A stretch of 64,000 nt of DNA, taken from the NCBI RefSeq assembly GCF_000378145.1, contig NZ_KB899281.1, positions 124,001 to 188,000 of the forward strand. Direction: 5' to 3'. The notes beneath the pieces were generated by a model that was not told where the DNA came from, did not search any database, and worked only from the letters and a program-made list of their open reading frames with translations. This stretch comes from Saccharibacillus kuerlensis DSM 22868 (GTDB lineage: Bacteria > Bacillota > Bacilli > Paenibacillales > Paenibacillaceae). The translations under genes were made by a program, and so were the position numbers. Every line of letters starts with the position of its first letter. Position 1 is the first letter of the stretch. Positions 8,346-16,743 of this stretch are shown here, piece after piece.

Positions 8346-8887
8346 AGTCGCTCCTCCTCCTCGATTGTTTTCTTCAATAATGTCCGACCGCGGGACAGCC
8401 TGGATTTGATCGTATTTTCGTTCGTTTCCAGAAGCTCAGCGATCTCCCGTACATTCAATTCGTCAAAATAGTATAAGACGATACTTTCACGGTAGCGATA
8501 ATCAAGGCTTCTTACGGCTGCTGCCAAATGTTCTTTTTTCCACTGGGTGATAAAATCTTCATCTGCTCCAGTCGAGAAAGAATCTGCATCCAGCGGAAGT
8601 TCCCCGGCTCCTCCTCCGGGAAATATATGCCTCCAGCTCCAAGTCCGCTGCCGCATCCGGCACCCATTAACTGCGATACGAATCAGCCAGGGACGCAGTT
8701 TGGAGGGATCGTCAAGCTGATCGATTTTATTGTAGGCTTGAACGAAAGCATCCTGTACGACTTCTTCGGCAGTCTGCCGGTCTCGAACCAGCAGACATGC
8801 CGTACGCAGAAGGAGATCGCCGTATTGCTCCATCAGCTCCCGAAGAGCATTTTCTTCTTTGGCTTTGATCCTCTCGATGAGCTCCAG
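8342..8887 (-). CDS. ECF-type RNA polymerase sigma factor
   Basis: 181 aa from the start I prefer. Sigma region 2 spans about residues 12-55 (LMEQYGDLLLRTACLLVRDRQTAEEVVQDAFVQAY in part), with the WLIRIAVN segment at its end; region 4 is the C-terminal helix-turn-helix (RESIVLYYFDELNVREIAELL, TIKSRLSRGR). The frame is open further upstream to 9007, but that part runs through the terminator of the upstream gene. The best start is a CTG at 8887 with AAAGGGGG seven bases before it; an ATG at 8938 has no ribosome site. First gene of a three-gene overlapping operon with a membrane partner. A GCAAC-16-CGCAT arrangement around 8937-8905 might be an autoregulatory ECF promoter, which would also exclude the ATG start. 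Confidence 0.9.
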   Translation of the reverse strand: MELIERIKAKEENALRELMEQYGDLLLRTACLLVRDRQTAEEVVQDAFVQAYNKIDQLDDPSKLRPWLIRIAVNGCRMRQRTWSWRHIFPGGGAGELPLDADSFSTGADEDFITQWKKEHLAAAVRSLDYRYRESIVLYYFDELNVREIAELLETNENTIKSRLSRGRTLLKKTIEEEERL

Positions 8888-8956
8888 ATGATGACCCCCT
8901 TTACGGATAGGATGCGTGTAAAGCGGAAGTCGTTGCATAAATAATAAATTTTCCAC

Positions 8957-9000
8957 AAAAAAAGCCCCGCATTCGCATCGATTCATGCGAGCGGGGCTTT
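8957..9000 (-). terminator. Terminator of the ArsR-like regulator gene
   Basis: Read on the minus strand, AAAGCCCCGC and GCGGGGCTTT (10-bp stem) enclose an inner TCGCAT/ATGCGA stem and end in a 7-T run. It separates the regulator from the sigma operon. Confidence 0.92.
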
Positions 9001-9030
9001 GGAACATCGGGCGGAGGACGATAGGGAAGA

Positions 9031-9933
9031 TTACAGATAATACATTTTGAACAAAATATCCTGCTGATGATTTCCGAATTTTTTTCCGAAAATAGTTGCG
9101 CCGCCTACGTTCTTCGCATCTTCTTTTACTTCAATGCGCAGTGTCCAACGATCGCAGGCTGTGTCGAGATCGGCAATGGAAACATCAGACATCGGATCGC
9201 CATCGACATATGTGCCATGGCCCGTGATCCGGATTGTCTTAAGCAGGCCGTACTGATTGAGATTATTCGGCCACCAATCAGGTGTGAGTTTGCCGCGTGT
9301 GTCGGCGAAGTCGCCGGGACTTGTCCAAGTGCCAAGTTCGATGCCGTTCAATGTAAAGGTAATATCCGAAGGCCAGACGTCGTTAGAGAACGGAAATTCG
9401 GAAGAGAGCTCCATGCTGATCTCAAACTGCTGCAGTTTCTCCTCGGGCGTAAGGAAGTTTGCTACATTATATTGTACAAATCCTTGGGTAAACCACAAGA
9501 TTTCTGCATCCATCCGCTTTGGGTCCATAAAATACTTCGGTTCGTCCACGGGACCGATGAAATCTTTGTCCGAGGCCAGGCCGCATGTCGGCTTGAGATC
9601 AAAATCGGTATAGTGACCGACCGGTACTGAAGTTTCATAAGAATCGAAAGAATGGAAGATCTTTTTCGGGAAATTGATTTCGATATGATCGACCTTCAAA
9701 ATTGAGAGTTTCTGAAGACCTGATTTGCCCGGAACTTTTTCTGTTTTAATGATTCCAGCATCTTCCAGCTTTTTGATGTGCTTGATCACGATTGGGCTGC
9801 TTATCTTCAATTCTTCGGCAAGCTCTTTGATATTCATCTTGTTTTTGGACAGTAATTGTATGATCTTGATTCGAACTTCACTGGCTAAGGCTTCATAGAC
9901 GACAAGGGAGGACTGATCGATTTCCAACTGCAT
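9031..9933 (-). CDS. ArsR-like winged-helix regulator with C-terminal sugar-sensing-type domain
   Basis: 300 aa, about three times a normal ArsR protein. Residues about 8-75 form a winged helix (YEALASEVRIKIIQLLSKNKMNIKELAEELKI, then IVIKHIKKLEDAGII). Residues about 100-300 form a beta-rich domain with many Trp, Tyr and Asp residues (TPDWWPNNLNQYG, NDVWPSDITFTLNG), without metal-binding cysteines in an ArsR arrangement. Its divergent position to a sugar ABC importer and a GH43 enzyme suggests it is their local regulator and that the large domain binds an oligosaccharide, probably arabinose-containing. Repeated AAACTCAAGTT-like elements at both promoter regions of that cluster are candidate operators. 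The N-terminal family call is secure; the ligand is inference. Confidence 0.8.
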   Translation of the reverse strand: MQLEIDQSSLVVYEALASEVRIKIIQLLSKNKMNIKELAEELKISSPIVIKHIKKLEDAGIIKTEKVPGKSGLQKLSILKVDHIEINFPKKIFHSFDSYETSVPVGHYTDFDLKPTCGLASDKDFIGPVDEPKYFMDPKRMDAEILWFTQGFVQYNVANFLTPEEKLQQFEISMELSSEFPFSNDVWPSDITFTLNGIELGTWTSPGDFADTRGKLTPDWWPNNLNQYGLLKTIRITGHGTYVDGDPMSDVSIADLDTACDRWTLRIEVKEDAKNVGGATIFGKKFGNHQQDILFKMYYL

Positions 9934-10111
9934 CTTATCCCACTTCTTTCGCTTGGTTTCATTAAATCCGCCGCAAGGGCTTTAGTGAAATTAATAATAC
10001 CATAAAGGTTATTAACCTGTATATAAATTAACGAATATAGTATTTTCAAAGCAAAAAAGCGATTACATATCATTATTAAGTAAACAAAAAGGTTAATCTA
10101 ATGCTTAAATT

Positions 10112-10124
10112 AAGTTTTGAGTTT
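10112..10124. promoter_or_regulatory. Candidate operator 1 of the GH43 cluster
   Basis: AAGTTTTGAGTTT, a near match in reverse orientation to the AAACTCAAGTT element at 10167-10177, lies just upstream of the -35 of the importer promoter. Confidence 0.4.
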
Positions 10125-10136
10125 ATAAAAAAGTTA

Positions 10137-10166
10137 TTGACACCGTTTTCAGCTTAACGATATACT
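10137..10166 (+). promoter_or_regulatory. Sigma-A promoter of the sugar ABC/GH43 operon
   Basis: A perfect TTGACA (10137-10142) and TATACT (10161-10166) with an 18-base spacer, 42 bases before the TTG start of the binding-protein gene. Confidence 0.75.
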
Positions 10167-10177
10167 AAACTCAAGTT
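10167..10177. promoter_or_regulatory. Candidate operator 2 of the GH43 cluster
   Basis: AAACTCAAGTT begins directly after the -10 element, a position where a bound protein would block transcription. Related copies occur at 10112-10124, 13458-13467 and 13471-13480. Confidence 0.45.
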
Positions 10178-10207
10178 AAGGGCTTACAATGACAGGAGGA
10201 GAAAAGA

Positions 10208-11464
10208 TTGAAAAGAAAATTGGGGGCATTGGCAACAAGTGTAGCACTGGCGGCAACGGTATTAGCGGGGTGCGGAAGCAGCAACGCTAACGATCCAAAT
10301 ACCATTACATTTTGGACACCACTGACAGGTGAAGATGGCGCATACATGGACAACCTCGTCAAACAATACAATGATACTGACCCAGCAGTTAAAGTTAAAC
10401 ACGTTGTAACAGCTGATATGTACACGAAAGTATCGACGGTATTGAGTTCCGGCAAAGGTATACCGGATCTGACAATCATTCACGCCGATCGCGTACCAGG
10501 TTATGTGAAGCAAAATCGACTTGAATCAATGGACGCAGTCATGCAAGCGCAACCAGAACTGAAAGAAGACAACTTCCTTCCACAAGCCTGGGGAGCCGGT
10601 AATATTGACGGAACACAGTATGCAATTCCGCTCGATATCCATAGTAACGTTATGTATTACAATAAAGAACTGGTTTCCAAGTACGGTGCAGACAGTTTCC
10701 TCGAAGATGATAACGTAACCATCGATGAAATGTTGAGTCTGGAAGGTAAACTTGATGAAGGTCATTACGTTGTAAACGACGCACTGATCGGATGGGTTAT
10801 TTTGGGTCAAATCCAGAACCTTGGCGGCGACATTCAAAAAGACGGCCAGCCGGATCTTAATACCGACGTAATGAAACAAGCAATTCTAGATGTGAAAAAA
10901 CTCAACGACGCAGGCTTGATGACTCCGTTCGGTGAAGACGGTTACCTGATGTTCCAAGGTGGTAACGTTCTCTTCTCGACAGACGGTACATGGAGCTCCA
11001 CGGCACACGCCACTGTTGAAAACTTGGACTTCGGCGTAACCAACGTTTACTCGGCAAGTCCTGATAAATTTACAAACCGTGCTTCGTCCCACATGTTGGC
11101 AATGTTCAATAACGAACAGCGTACAGATGAAAAGGAACAAGGCATTGCCGCATTCCTCGAGTTCCTTCGCAGTAACTCGGTTGAGTGGGCCAAAGCAGGT
11201 CAGATTCCTGCAAGTAAGGACGTTGTAGAAAGCCCAGAATATCAGCAGTACATGCAGTCCTTCTTCACTTCGACTGAGAAGGAAACAGAGTCTCTCTACA
11301 TCTACGATTATGAGTACTATTCCTACGTTGCTGAAGCAGTCGACAAATACGCGATCGATTTGATTCGTGGAAACATTGATATCGATGAAGGTCTGCAAGC
11401 TATGCAGCAGGAAGTTGCAGATAAGATTGGACAAGCAAGCGGCGGAGCTGCTGCCGGCGAATAA
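10208..11464 (+). CDS. Sugar ABC transporter substrate-binding lipoprotein
   Basis: 418 aa. The N-terminus is a lipoprotein signal (positively charged start, hydrophobic stretch, lipobox LAGC at about residue 22), followed by NTITFWTPLTGEDGAYMDNLVKQYN, typical of the family 1 (maltose-type) binding proteins. It captures a sugar or oligosaccharide at the outer face of the membrane for the two permeases that follow. The start is TTG, seven bases after AGGAGGAG. No ATPase gene is present; Firmicute importers of this type normally share the general MsmX-like ATPase encoded elsewhere. Neighbouring GH43 gene suggests arabino-oligosaccharides. Codon use is markedly more optimised than its neighbours (many GTT, GGT, CTT, AAC codons), as expected for an abundant protein. 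Confidence 0.92.
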   Translation: MKRKLGALATSVALAATVLAGCGSSNANDPNTITFWTPLTGEDGAYMDNLVKQYNDTDPAVKVKHVVTADMYTKVSTVLSSGKGIPDLTIIHADRVPGYVKQNRLESMDAVMQAQPELKEDNFLPQAWGAGNIDGTQYAIPLDIHSNVMYYNKELVSKYGADSFLEDDNVTIDEMLSLEGKLDEGHYVVNDALIGWVILGQIQNLGGDIQKDGQPDLNTDVMKQAILDVKKLNDAGLMTPFGEDGYLMFQGGNVLFSTDGTWSSTAHATVENLDFGVTNVYSASPDKFTNRASSHMLAMFNNEQRTDEKEQGIAAFLEFLRSNSVEWAKAGQIPASKDVVESPEYQQYMQSFFTSTEKETESLYIYDYEYYSYVAEAVDKYAIDLIRGNIDIDEGLQAMQQEVADKIGQASGGAAAGE

Positions 11465-11499
11465 TTGGCTGACTAAGCAATTTACAGTTAAGGGAACAG

Positions 11500-11532
11500 G
11501 CGATATGCCCGAAGCGGGCATATTGCTTTTTC
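11500..11532 (+). terminator. Intra-operon terminator/attenuator after the binding-protein gene
   Basis: GCGATATGCCCG (11500-11511) and CGGGCATATTGC (11515-11526) form a 12-bp stem with one G-T pair and a 3-base loop, followed by six T. It lies between the binding-protein gene and the first permease and would allow excess binding protein over permease. Confidence 0.85.
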
Positions 11533-11611
11533 CGGGCCGGTTCGCCGATTCATTGGTATGAACAGTCTGGAACCCCATGCGGGACAGCCTTGAGAGGAGA
11601 ATTAATAGCCT

Positions 11612-12490
11612 ATGAAAAAGAAGTTGAATCTGGCTCCTGCCTTATTCGTGGGACCGCACTTGATCTTGTTCCTGGTCTTTATACTTATTCCGACTATTTA
11701 CGGTATTTATGCTTCATTCACACAATGGAATTTGGCCGGCTCACCTAACTGGGTAGGATTTGCCAACTACAAGACCATTTTGTTCGATAGCGATTCGACG
11801 TTCCATATGCAGTTCTTCAACGGACTTAAAAACACATTGCTCTTTGTACTCTTTACCGTACCGCCACTTATCGTTCTTCCATTGATGATTGCGGTTGCAC
11901 TGTCGCACAAAAAACTTAAAGGTAAAACGTTTATCCAATCCGTGCTTTATCTTCCGGGCCTAATTTCGATCTCTGCTGCGGCGCTGATTTTCACGCTCAT
12001 TTTCAACAAACAGCTCGGCGTTACCAGCAATGTATTCGGTTCTGCACTTGCTTGGACGACTCACCAGCCTTACGCCTGGATTACAATCATTGTGCTAACG
12101 ATCTGGGGCGGTATTGGCGGCAACATGATTATTTATCGCGCTTCGATCAGCGGGGTGGCTGAAGAGCTTTATGAATCGGCCGAGCTGGATGGCGCAGGTC
12201 CGATTCGTAGATTCTTTAGTATCACGCTGCCTTCGATCAACTTCCCGTTAATCTATACGTTCGTCATGACGACGGCCGGCGCATTCAACGTTTTCGGCCA
12301 GCCGCTGATGATGACTGACGGCGGTCCTCAGCAGAGCACTTCGGTTCTCATGATGTATATTCGTCAGCTTGCCTTCGGCAGCGGTGAATCTATCGCGGGG
12401 ATGGCTTCTGCAATGGCGGTACTGCTTGGACTCGTGATCTTGGTGATCTCGGCACTGCAGTATTATGTCATGAACCGTAATTCTAACTGA
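11612..12490 (+). CDS. Sugar ABC transporter permease, MalF type
   Basis: 292 aa with six predicted membrane helices. The coupling-helix motif EELYESAELDGAGPIRRFFSITLP (EAA loop, about residues 186-210) contacts the ATPase. N-terminus FVGPHLILFLVFILIPTIYGIY and the YASFTQWN segment are typical of MalF-like proteins of the CUT1 class. It pairs with the permease at 12508-13404 and with the binding protein upstream. Ribosome site AGAGGAG lies about 12 bases before the ATG. The 148-base gap from the previous gene contains the attenuator. Confidence 0.92.
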   Translation: MKKKLNLAPALFVGPHLILFLVFILIPTIYGIYASFTQWNLAGSPNWVGFANYKTILFDSDSTFHMQFFNGLKNTLLFVLFTVPPLIVLPLMIAVALSHKKLKGKTFIQSVLYLPGLISISAAALIFTLIFNKQLGVTSNVFGSALAWTTHQPYAWITIIVLTIWGGIGGNMIIYRASISGVAEELYESAELDGAGPIRRFFSITLPSINFPLIYTFVMTTAGAFNVFGQPLMMTDGGPQQSTSVLMMYIRQLAFGSGESIAGMASAMAVLLGLVILVISALQYYVMNRNSN

Positions 12491-12507
12491 TTAAGGAGGA
12501 GTGCACG

Positions 12508-13404
12508 ATGTCAAACCAGGTAATGGATTTGGACAAAACCGCAATGGCCACCGGCCGTAAGCGTTCGAAAATTAGCATCTCGCAGATCATCGCCTATGTA
12601 TTCCTTGGACTGCTCTGTCTCATTTGGATCGTCCCGGTAGTATTCGGCATTACAACTTCGTTCCGCTCACAGACTGAGGTTGTGAGCACCGGATTCCGAC
12701 TGCTGCCGGTCACATGGATCACGGACAACTATACCGCAATTCTGCAAAATACGTCGACAGCTCCGATTATGCGCTGGCTGATGAACTCCATTATTATTGC
12801 GACATCGCATACGTTGCTCGTTGTAGTCGTGATTTCCCTGACGGGTTACGGTTATGCGCGCATGAATTTCCGCGGACGCAACGCATTGTTCTTCGCACTG
12901 CTGGGCATTTCATTCTTCCCGGCGGTCGTCAACCTAATTCCTTCTTACAAAATCATTGATGCACTCGGATGGGTGAATACGTCTTGGGCTATGATTATTC
13001 CTGGCCTCGCAGGTATGGGTAACATCTTCCTGGTACGTCAGTTCATGCTTGCCATTCCGAAAGACTTGGATGAATCGGCAAAAGTTGACGGAGCGAGCCA
13101 TTTCCGTATCTATTTCTCGATCATGCTGCCGTTGATTAAGCCGGTCCTGATTGTCTGTGCATTGTTCTCTTTCACAGGATCGTGGAACGACTTCCTCTGG
13201 CCGGTTATCGTCTATACGGACGTTGATAAGATGCCGGTTACGGCGGGTCTGCTCCTGCTGCAGGATATCTACGGAAACTACCGTATGATCGGACAACTGA
13301 TGGGTTCGGCTATTCTGGCGATTATCCCAACGCTCACCCTGTTCCTGTTTGCACAAAAATATTTCGTTCAGTCGATCAACCTGAACTCGGGAATCAAAGG
13401 GTAA
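12508..13404 (+). CDS. Carbohydrate ABC transporter permease, MalG type
   Basis: 298 aa, six membrane helices. N-terminal segment IIAYVFLGLLCLIWIVPVVFGITTSFR and the EAA motif PKDLDESAKVDGASHFRIYFSIMLP (about residues 188-212), then GSWNDFLWP, mark it as the MalG-type partner of the preceding permease. AAGGAGGAG lies nine bases before the ATG, 17 bases after the previous stop, so the two are co-translated. The operon continues toward the GH43 gene after a 156-base spacer that holds operator-like repeats. Confidence 0.93.
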   Translation: MSNQVMDLDKTAMATGRKRSKISISQIIAYVFLGLLCLIWIVPVVFGITTSFRSQTEVVSTGFRLLPVTWITDNYTAILQNTSTAPIMRWLMNSIIIATSHTLLVVVVISLTGYGYARMNFRGRNALFFALLGISFFPAVVNLIPSYKIIDALGWVNTSWAMIIPGLAGMGNIFLVRQFMLAIPKDLDESAKVDGASHFRIYFSIMLPLIKPVLIVCALFSFTGSWNDFLWPVIVYTDVDKMPVTAGLLLLQDIYGNYRMIGQLMGSAILAIIPTLTLFLFAQKYFVQSINLNSGIKG

Positions 13405-13427
13405 CAGAAGCATCTTCTGTTGTCCGT

Positions 13428-13484
13428 AAGTTTAAACTTCATCACAATTTTTAATTTAAACTCAAAACATAAAACTTGAGGTTT
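13428..13484. promoter_or_regulatory. Operator-like repeats before the GH43 gene
   Basis: Three related elements: a perfect 12-bp palindrome AAGTTTAAACTT (13428-13439), AAACTCAAAA (13458-13467) and AAAACTTGAG (13471-13480). The last two form an inverted pair and resemble the elements at 10112 and 10167. I see no clear sigma-A promoter here, so the site may control an internal promoter or act as a block. Confidence 0.4.
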
Positions 13485-13560
13485 GCGGCTGATTGATCGG
13501 TTCGGTACTGCCATACCGCTGATTAATCAGTCGGTCGTCAAGTCGATAGGAGCCCAAACC

Positions 13561-14541
13561 ATGACTAATTTGAACCTTCCTAACCCACTGATTGAACAGA
13601 GAGCCGATCCTTGCATCTACAAACACAGCGACGGATTCTATTACTTCACCGGATCGGTACCGGAATATGATCGAATCGAACTTAGACGTGCATCCACCAT
13701 TGAAGGATTGCGTACTGCGGAAACGAAAGACATCTGGCACAAACATGAAAGTGGAAAAATGAGTGCAAACATTTGGGCGCCGGAAATTCATTATATCGAC
13801 GGTAAATGGTACATTTATTTTGCCGCAGCACACACCTCCGAGACCAAAGAAGGTTTGTTTGATCACCGGATGTTTGTCCTCGAAAACGATTCCGTTAACC
13901 CGCTGGAAGGCGAATGGATCGAAAAAGGGCAGATCAAAACGAAATGGGAGTCGTTTGCGCTGGATGCGACTTCATTTGAACACCGGGGCACACGCTATTA
14001 TGTCTGGGCACAAAAAGATCCTGAAATTGACGGCAACTCCAATCTCTATATTTCCGAAATGGAAAATGCATGGACACTGCGTGGCGAGCAGGTCTGCATT
14101 TCTACGCCGGAATACGATTGGGAGAAGATCGGTTTCCTCGTGAACGAAGGCGCGGCAGTTCTTAAGAAAAATGGCCGAATCTTCATGACGTTCTCCGGCA
14201 GCGCAACAGACTTCAATTACTGCATGGGACTGCTTACTGCAGACGAAGACAGCGATCTGCTTGATCCGAAATCGTGGGTGAAAACGCCAGTACCGGTATT
14301 TGTTACTTCCGAAGAGAATGGACAATACGGTCCGGGGCACAACAGCTTCACGGTTTCGGAAGACGGCACACAGGATCTGCTCGTCTATCACGCAAGAAGT
14401 TACAAAGAAATCGTCGGTGATCCGCTGTATGATCCAAACCGTCATGCTCGTGTACAGGTAGTCGAGTGGAACGAAGACGGTACACCGAAATTCGGTACTC
14501 CGAGACCGGATACAACGGCAGAGGAACTGGCTCACTCGTAA
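13561..14541 (+). CDS. GH43 glycoside hydrolase, alpha-L-arabinofuranosidase type
   Basis: 326 aa. The five-bladed beta-propeller catalytic triad is visible: Asp16 (QRADPCIY) as base, Asp135 (FALDATSFEH) as pKa modulator, Glu196 (LVNEGAAVLK) as acid. The SANIWAPEIHYIDGKWYIYFAA segment is typical of GH43 arabinofuranosidases. There is no signal peptide, so it acts in the cytosol on imported oligosaccharides, in agreement with the importer upstream. The frame is open from 13483, but I chose the ATG at 13561, which has AGGAG nine bases upstream and starts the conserved sequence. Release of arabinofuranose is likely; xylosidase activity is an alternative within GH43. Confidence 0.9.
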   Translation: MTNLNLPNPLIEQRADPCIYKHSDGFYYFTGSVPEYDRIELRRASTIEGLRTAETKDIWHKHESGKMSANIWAPEIHYIDGKWYIYFAAAHTSETKEGLFDHRMFVLENDSVNPLEGEWIEKGQIKTKWESFALDATSFEHRGTRYYVWAQKDPEIDGNSNLYISEMENAWTLRGEQVCISTPEYDWEKIGFLVNEGAAVLKKNGRIFMTFSGSATDFNYCMGLLTADEDSDLLDPKSWVKTPVPVFVTSEENGQYGPGHNSFTVSEDGTQDLLVYHARSYKEIVGDPLYDPNRHARVQVVEWNEDGTPKFGTPRPDTTAEELAHS

Positions 14542-14841
14542 AATAGGAAGAGTACTTGACCTTCTTCTTATCATTCAAAAAATATTTATAGCTCTTGTTC
14601 GTTCAAGGAACTTTGGTTCCAAAACGGGCAGGGGCTTTTTTGTATCTAAAGCGATTCGTAGTACGTTGGATATATTGTGATTTTTTGTTTGTTCCAAAAA
14701 TCGGCTTTGTGCCGTACGCCAGTTTTCGTTAAGATGGAGAAAGAAACGGTCATTTCCGAATGGACATTCATTTGAACACATGCGGAAAATATACCGGACA
14801 AAGAATCGTATAGAGAAAATTGGAGTATAGGAGGCAAAACC
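14542..14841. other. Intergenic region with terminator
   Basis: 300 bases without a gene. Holds the terminator at 14590-14642; the remaining 200 bases are AT-rich leader for the TIM-barrel gene, where I see no convincing promoter. Confidence 0.5.
14590..14642 (+). terminator. Terminator of the GH43 operon
   Basis: AGCTCTTGTTCG (14590-14601) and CGGGCAGGGGCT (14625-14636) pair over 12 positions with several G-U pairs; a second small hairpin GGAAC/GTTCC sits in the loop; six T follow. Confidence 0.65.
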
Positions 14842-15669
14842 ATGCGGAAAGGCATACGTCTGAAGGGCGGGATCGACGATAAAAGTTTTGAGAACCGGCT
14901 GCGTTACGATCCGGAAATACTTGAGCTTTATTTGACTGAGAAAGATATGGAGTATACCAATCGAATTCGGGAACGAATTCGTGAGCTGCGGCGTAGAGGT
15001 ATTAGTGCCTATATGCATCATCCGTCGAAATACCGAGGAGCATACCTGGATATTTTGAGCGAAGATCCGGAGATGAGGGACTTTTACCGAAAATCTACTG
15101 AAGAACTGCTGCAGATCTGTCAGGAAGAGGATGCAAAATGTGTGATTCACGCTCATTATGTCGGTCTTGGCGATCTGCCGGTCAATAGAGAACGAACAAT
15201 TGAACTGCGGGAGGCTATTCGCTCGATTCCCGGATATGACAGCGGTCTGCTGCTCTGGGAGGATTCGACTGAGGGGCTGTTCTGCTACAGTAATCCGTAT
15301 CTGATCGACGATCTGATTATTCCATTGAGTCTGCCGCTGAATGTAGACGTCAGCCATACCTTTATTGGGTTTCAGGGCAGCAATGACAAGTTAGAAGAAG
15401 TGCTGCAGCGGACGGCTCCATATGCGACCTATTACCATTTGGTAGACAGTATGGGACAAAGACATGATTCGCTTCCATTAGGAGAAGGGCTGATTGAGTG
15501 GAACCGAGTCAAGCCATATGTCGAAGGCAAAGATTTTATTTTCGAAATTAATCTGACGGGAGACCATACCGATTGTTCACCGATGGTCGACAGTGCGGAA
15601 TTTTTTGCTAAGATCAAAGCAGCAGAAACTGAGCGTGACGGAACAAAAGTTGTAAGCCGCGCAGATTAA
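14842..15669 (+). CDS. Sugar phosphate isomerase/epimerase-like TIM-barrel protein
   Basis: 275 aa. Pattern of the xylose isomerase-like TIM barrel (AP_endonuc_2): a strand followed by AYMHHPSKY, then CVIHAHYVGLG, LLWEDSTEG with a metal-binding Glu, NVDVSHTF with Asp and His, TYYHLVDSMGQRHDSLPLGEGLIEW with the His pair, and FIFEINLTGDH with the final Glu. These are the usual divalent-metal ligands of the family. Members interconvert sugars or act as dehydratases; the exact reaction cannot be told. TATAGGAGG lies seven bases before the ATG. Single gene, flanked by terminators, between GH43 and EEP genes. Confidence 0.82.
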   Translation: MRKGIRLKGGIDDKSFENRLRYDPEILELYLTEKDMEYTNRIRERIRELRRRGISAYMHHPSKYRGAYLDILSEDPEMRDFYRKSTEELLQICQEEDAKCVIHAHYVGLGDLPVNRERTIELREAIRSIPGYDSGLLLWEDSTEGLFCYSNPYLIDDLIIPLSLPLNVDVSHTFIGFQGSNDKLEEVLQRTAPYATYYHLVDSMGQRHDSLPLGEGLIEWNRVKPYVEGKDFIFEINLTGDHTDCSPMVDSAEFFAKIKAAETERDGTKVVSRAD

Positions 15670-15706
15670 GTTTTGGTGCATCCGGTCATTATCCATACAA
15701 CAAGGA

Positions 15707-15746
15707 AGCTCGCTTGCAGACAGAGGTCTGCAGACGGGCTTTTTTT
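15707..15746 (+). terminator. Terminator after the TIM-barrel gene
   Basis: AAGCTCG...GCAGAC pairs with GTCTGC...CGGGCTT around AGAG, with a 7-T run. Confidence 0.85.
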
Positions 15747-15855
15747 ATCCTAGAGGGTTATCCTGTTATTAAAAGTAACGTTTTGACCTCTGAAAAGCAA
15801 AACACGGGGGAAGTTTGAAACAAAGCAAAAATGTAAGGTTAGAGGAGGATGAAAA

Positions 15856-16719
15856 ATGAATCGAGCTACGAAAGCCGAACGTGGCGCTCGCCCGACGCTT
15901 AAACTTAAAGTGATGAGCTTCAATCTGCGCACCTATACCGCCAACGATGCGGGAAACGAATGGGTCAACCGCGCGCCGCTGGCGGGGGAGACGATCCTGG
16001 AACATGCACCGTCTTTTGTCGGTATCCAGGAAGGATATCTGCTTATGCTGGAAGATCTTCAGGGATATTTGACGGATTACGGCTGGATTGGCGAAGGGCG
16101 CTGCGGAGGGACAGAGGACGAATACTGCGCAATTTTTTATCGGAAAGAAGATTTCGAAATCATCGAGCAGGGGCAGTTCTGGTTGTCTGAAACGCCGGAA
16201 GTGTCGGGGTCGATCGGCTGGGACAGCGATTACCCGCGCATCTGCACATGGGGACGGTTTATACATGCCGCTTCCGGAACGCAGATCCGTGTGTATAATA
16301 CGCATCTTGATCATATTGGAGAAACGGCAAGAATGGAAGGCACCAAATTGATTGCGTCCGTCATGCTCCGGCACGATAGCGACTATCCGGGCAGCGTCGG
16401 CATTTTGATGGGAGACATGAATGGCGGTCCATCCGATACGCCGCTGCGCTATCTGCGCGGCGAAATAACGGAAGCTGGGGATCGTCCGGATCTGCAAGAC
16501 GCCTATACGGCGCTTGCCGGAGAACCCGGCCGTACGTTTCACGATTTCAAAGGCGGGGGCGAAGGAGAACCGATCGATTATATTTTCGTGGTGCCTCCCT
16601 TGGTCGTGCTGCAAACCCTTATTGACCGACGTGACTTTACGGGCAAATACCCGTCGGATCATTATCCGATTGTTGCCGAGCTGGCAATGGGCGAAAGCAG
16701 AATCGGCATTTGGTCTTAG
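15856..16719 (+). CDS. Endonuclease/exonuclease/phosphatase (EEP) family hydrolase
   Basis: 287 aa, no signal peptide. The complete EEP catalytic set is visible: Asn23 (MSFNLR), Glu59 (GIQEG), the VYNTHLDH segment with Asp and His, LMGDMNG with the Asp-x-Asn pair, and a C-terminal SDHYPI with the catalytic Asp-His. These enzymes hydrolyse phosphodiester bonds in DNA, sphingomyelin or inositol phosphates using a divalent metal. GAGGAGG lies six bases before the ATG. The lack of an export signal argues against a sphingomyelinase toxin. Similar short EEP proteins in Bacilli sit beside carbohydrate genes; substrate unknown. Confidence 0.9.
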   Translation: MNRATKAERGARPTLKLKVMSFNLRTYTANDAGNEWVNRAPLAGETILEHAPSFVGIQEGYLLMLEDLQGYLTDYGWIGEGRCGGTEDEYCAIFYRKEDFEIIEQGQFWLSETPEVSGSIGWDSDYPRICTWGRFIHAASGTQIRVYNTHLDHIGETARMEGTKLIASVMLRHDSDYPGSVGILMGDMNGGPSDTPLRYLRGEITEAGDRPDLQDAYTALAGEPGRTFHDFKGGGEGEPIDYIFVVPPLVVLQTLIDRRDFTGKYPSDHYPIVAELAMGESRIGIWS

Positions 16720-16743
16720 GGTTTTAGAATGGCTCATATCGCT

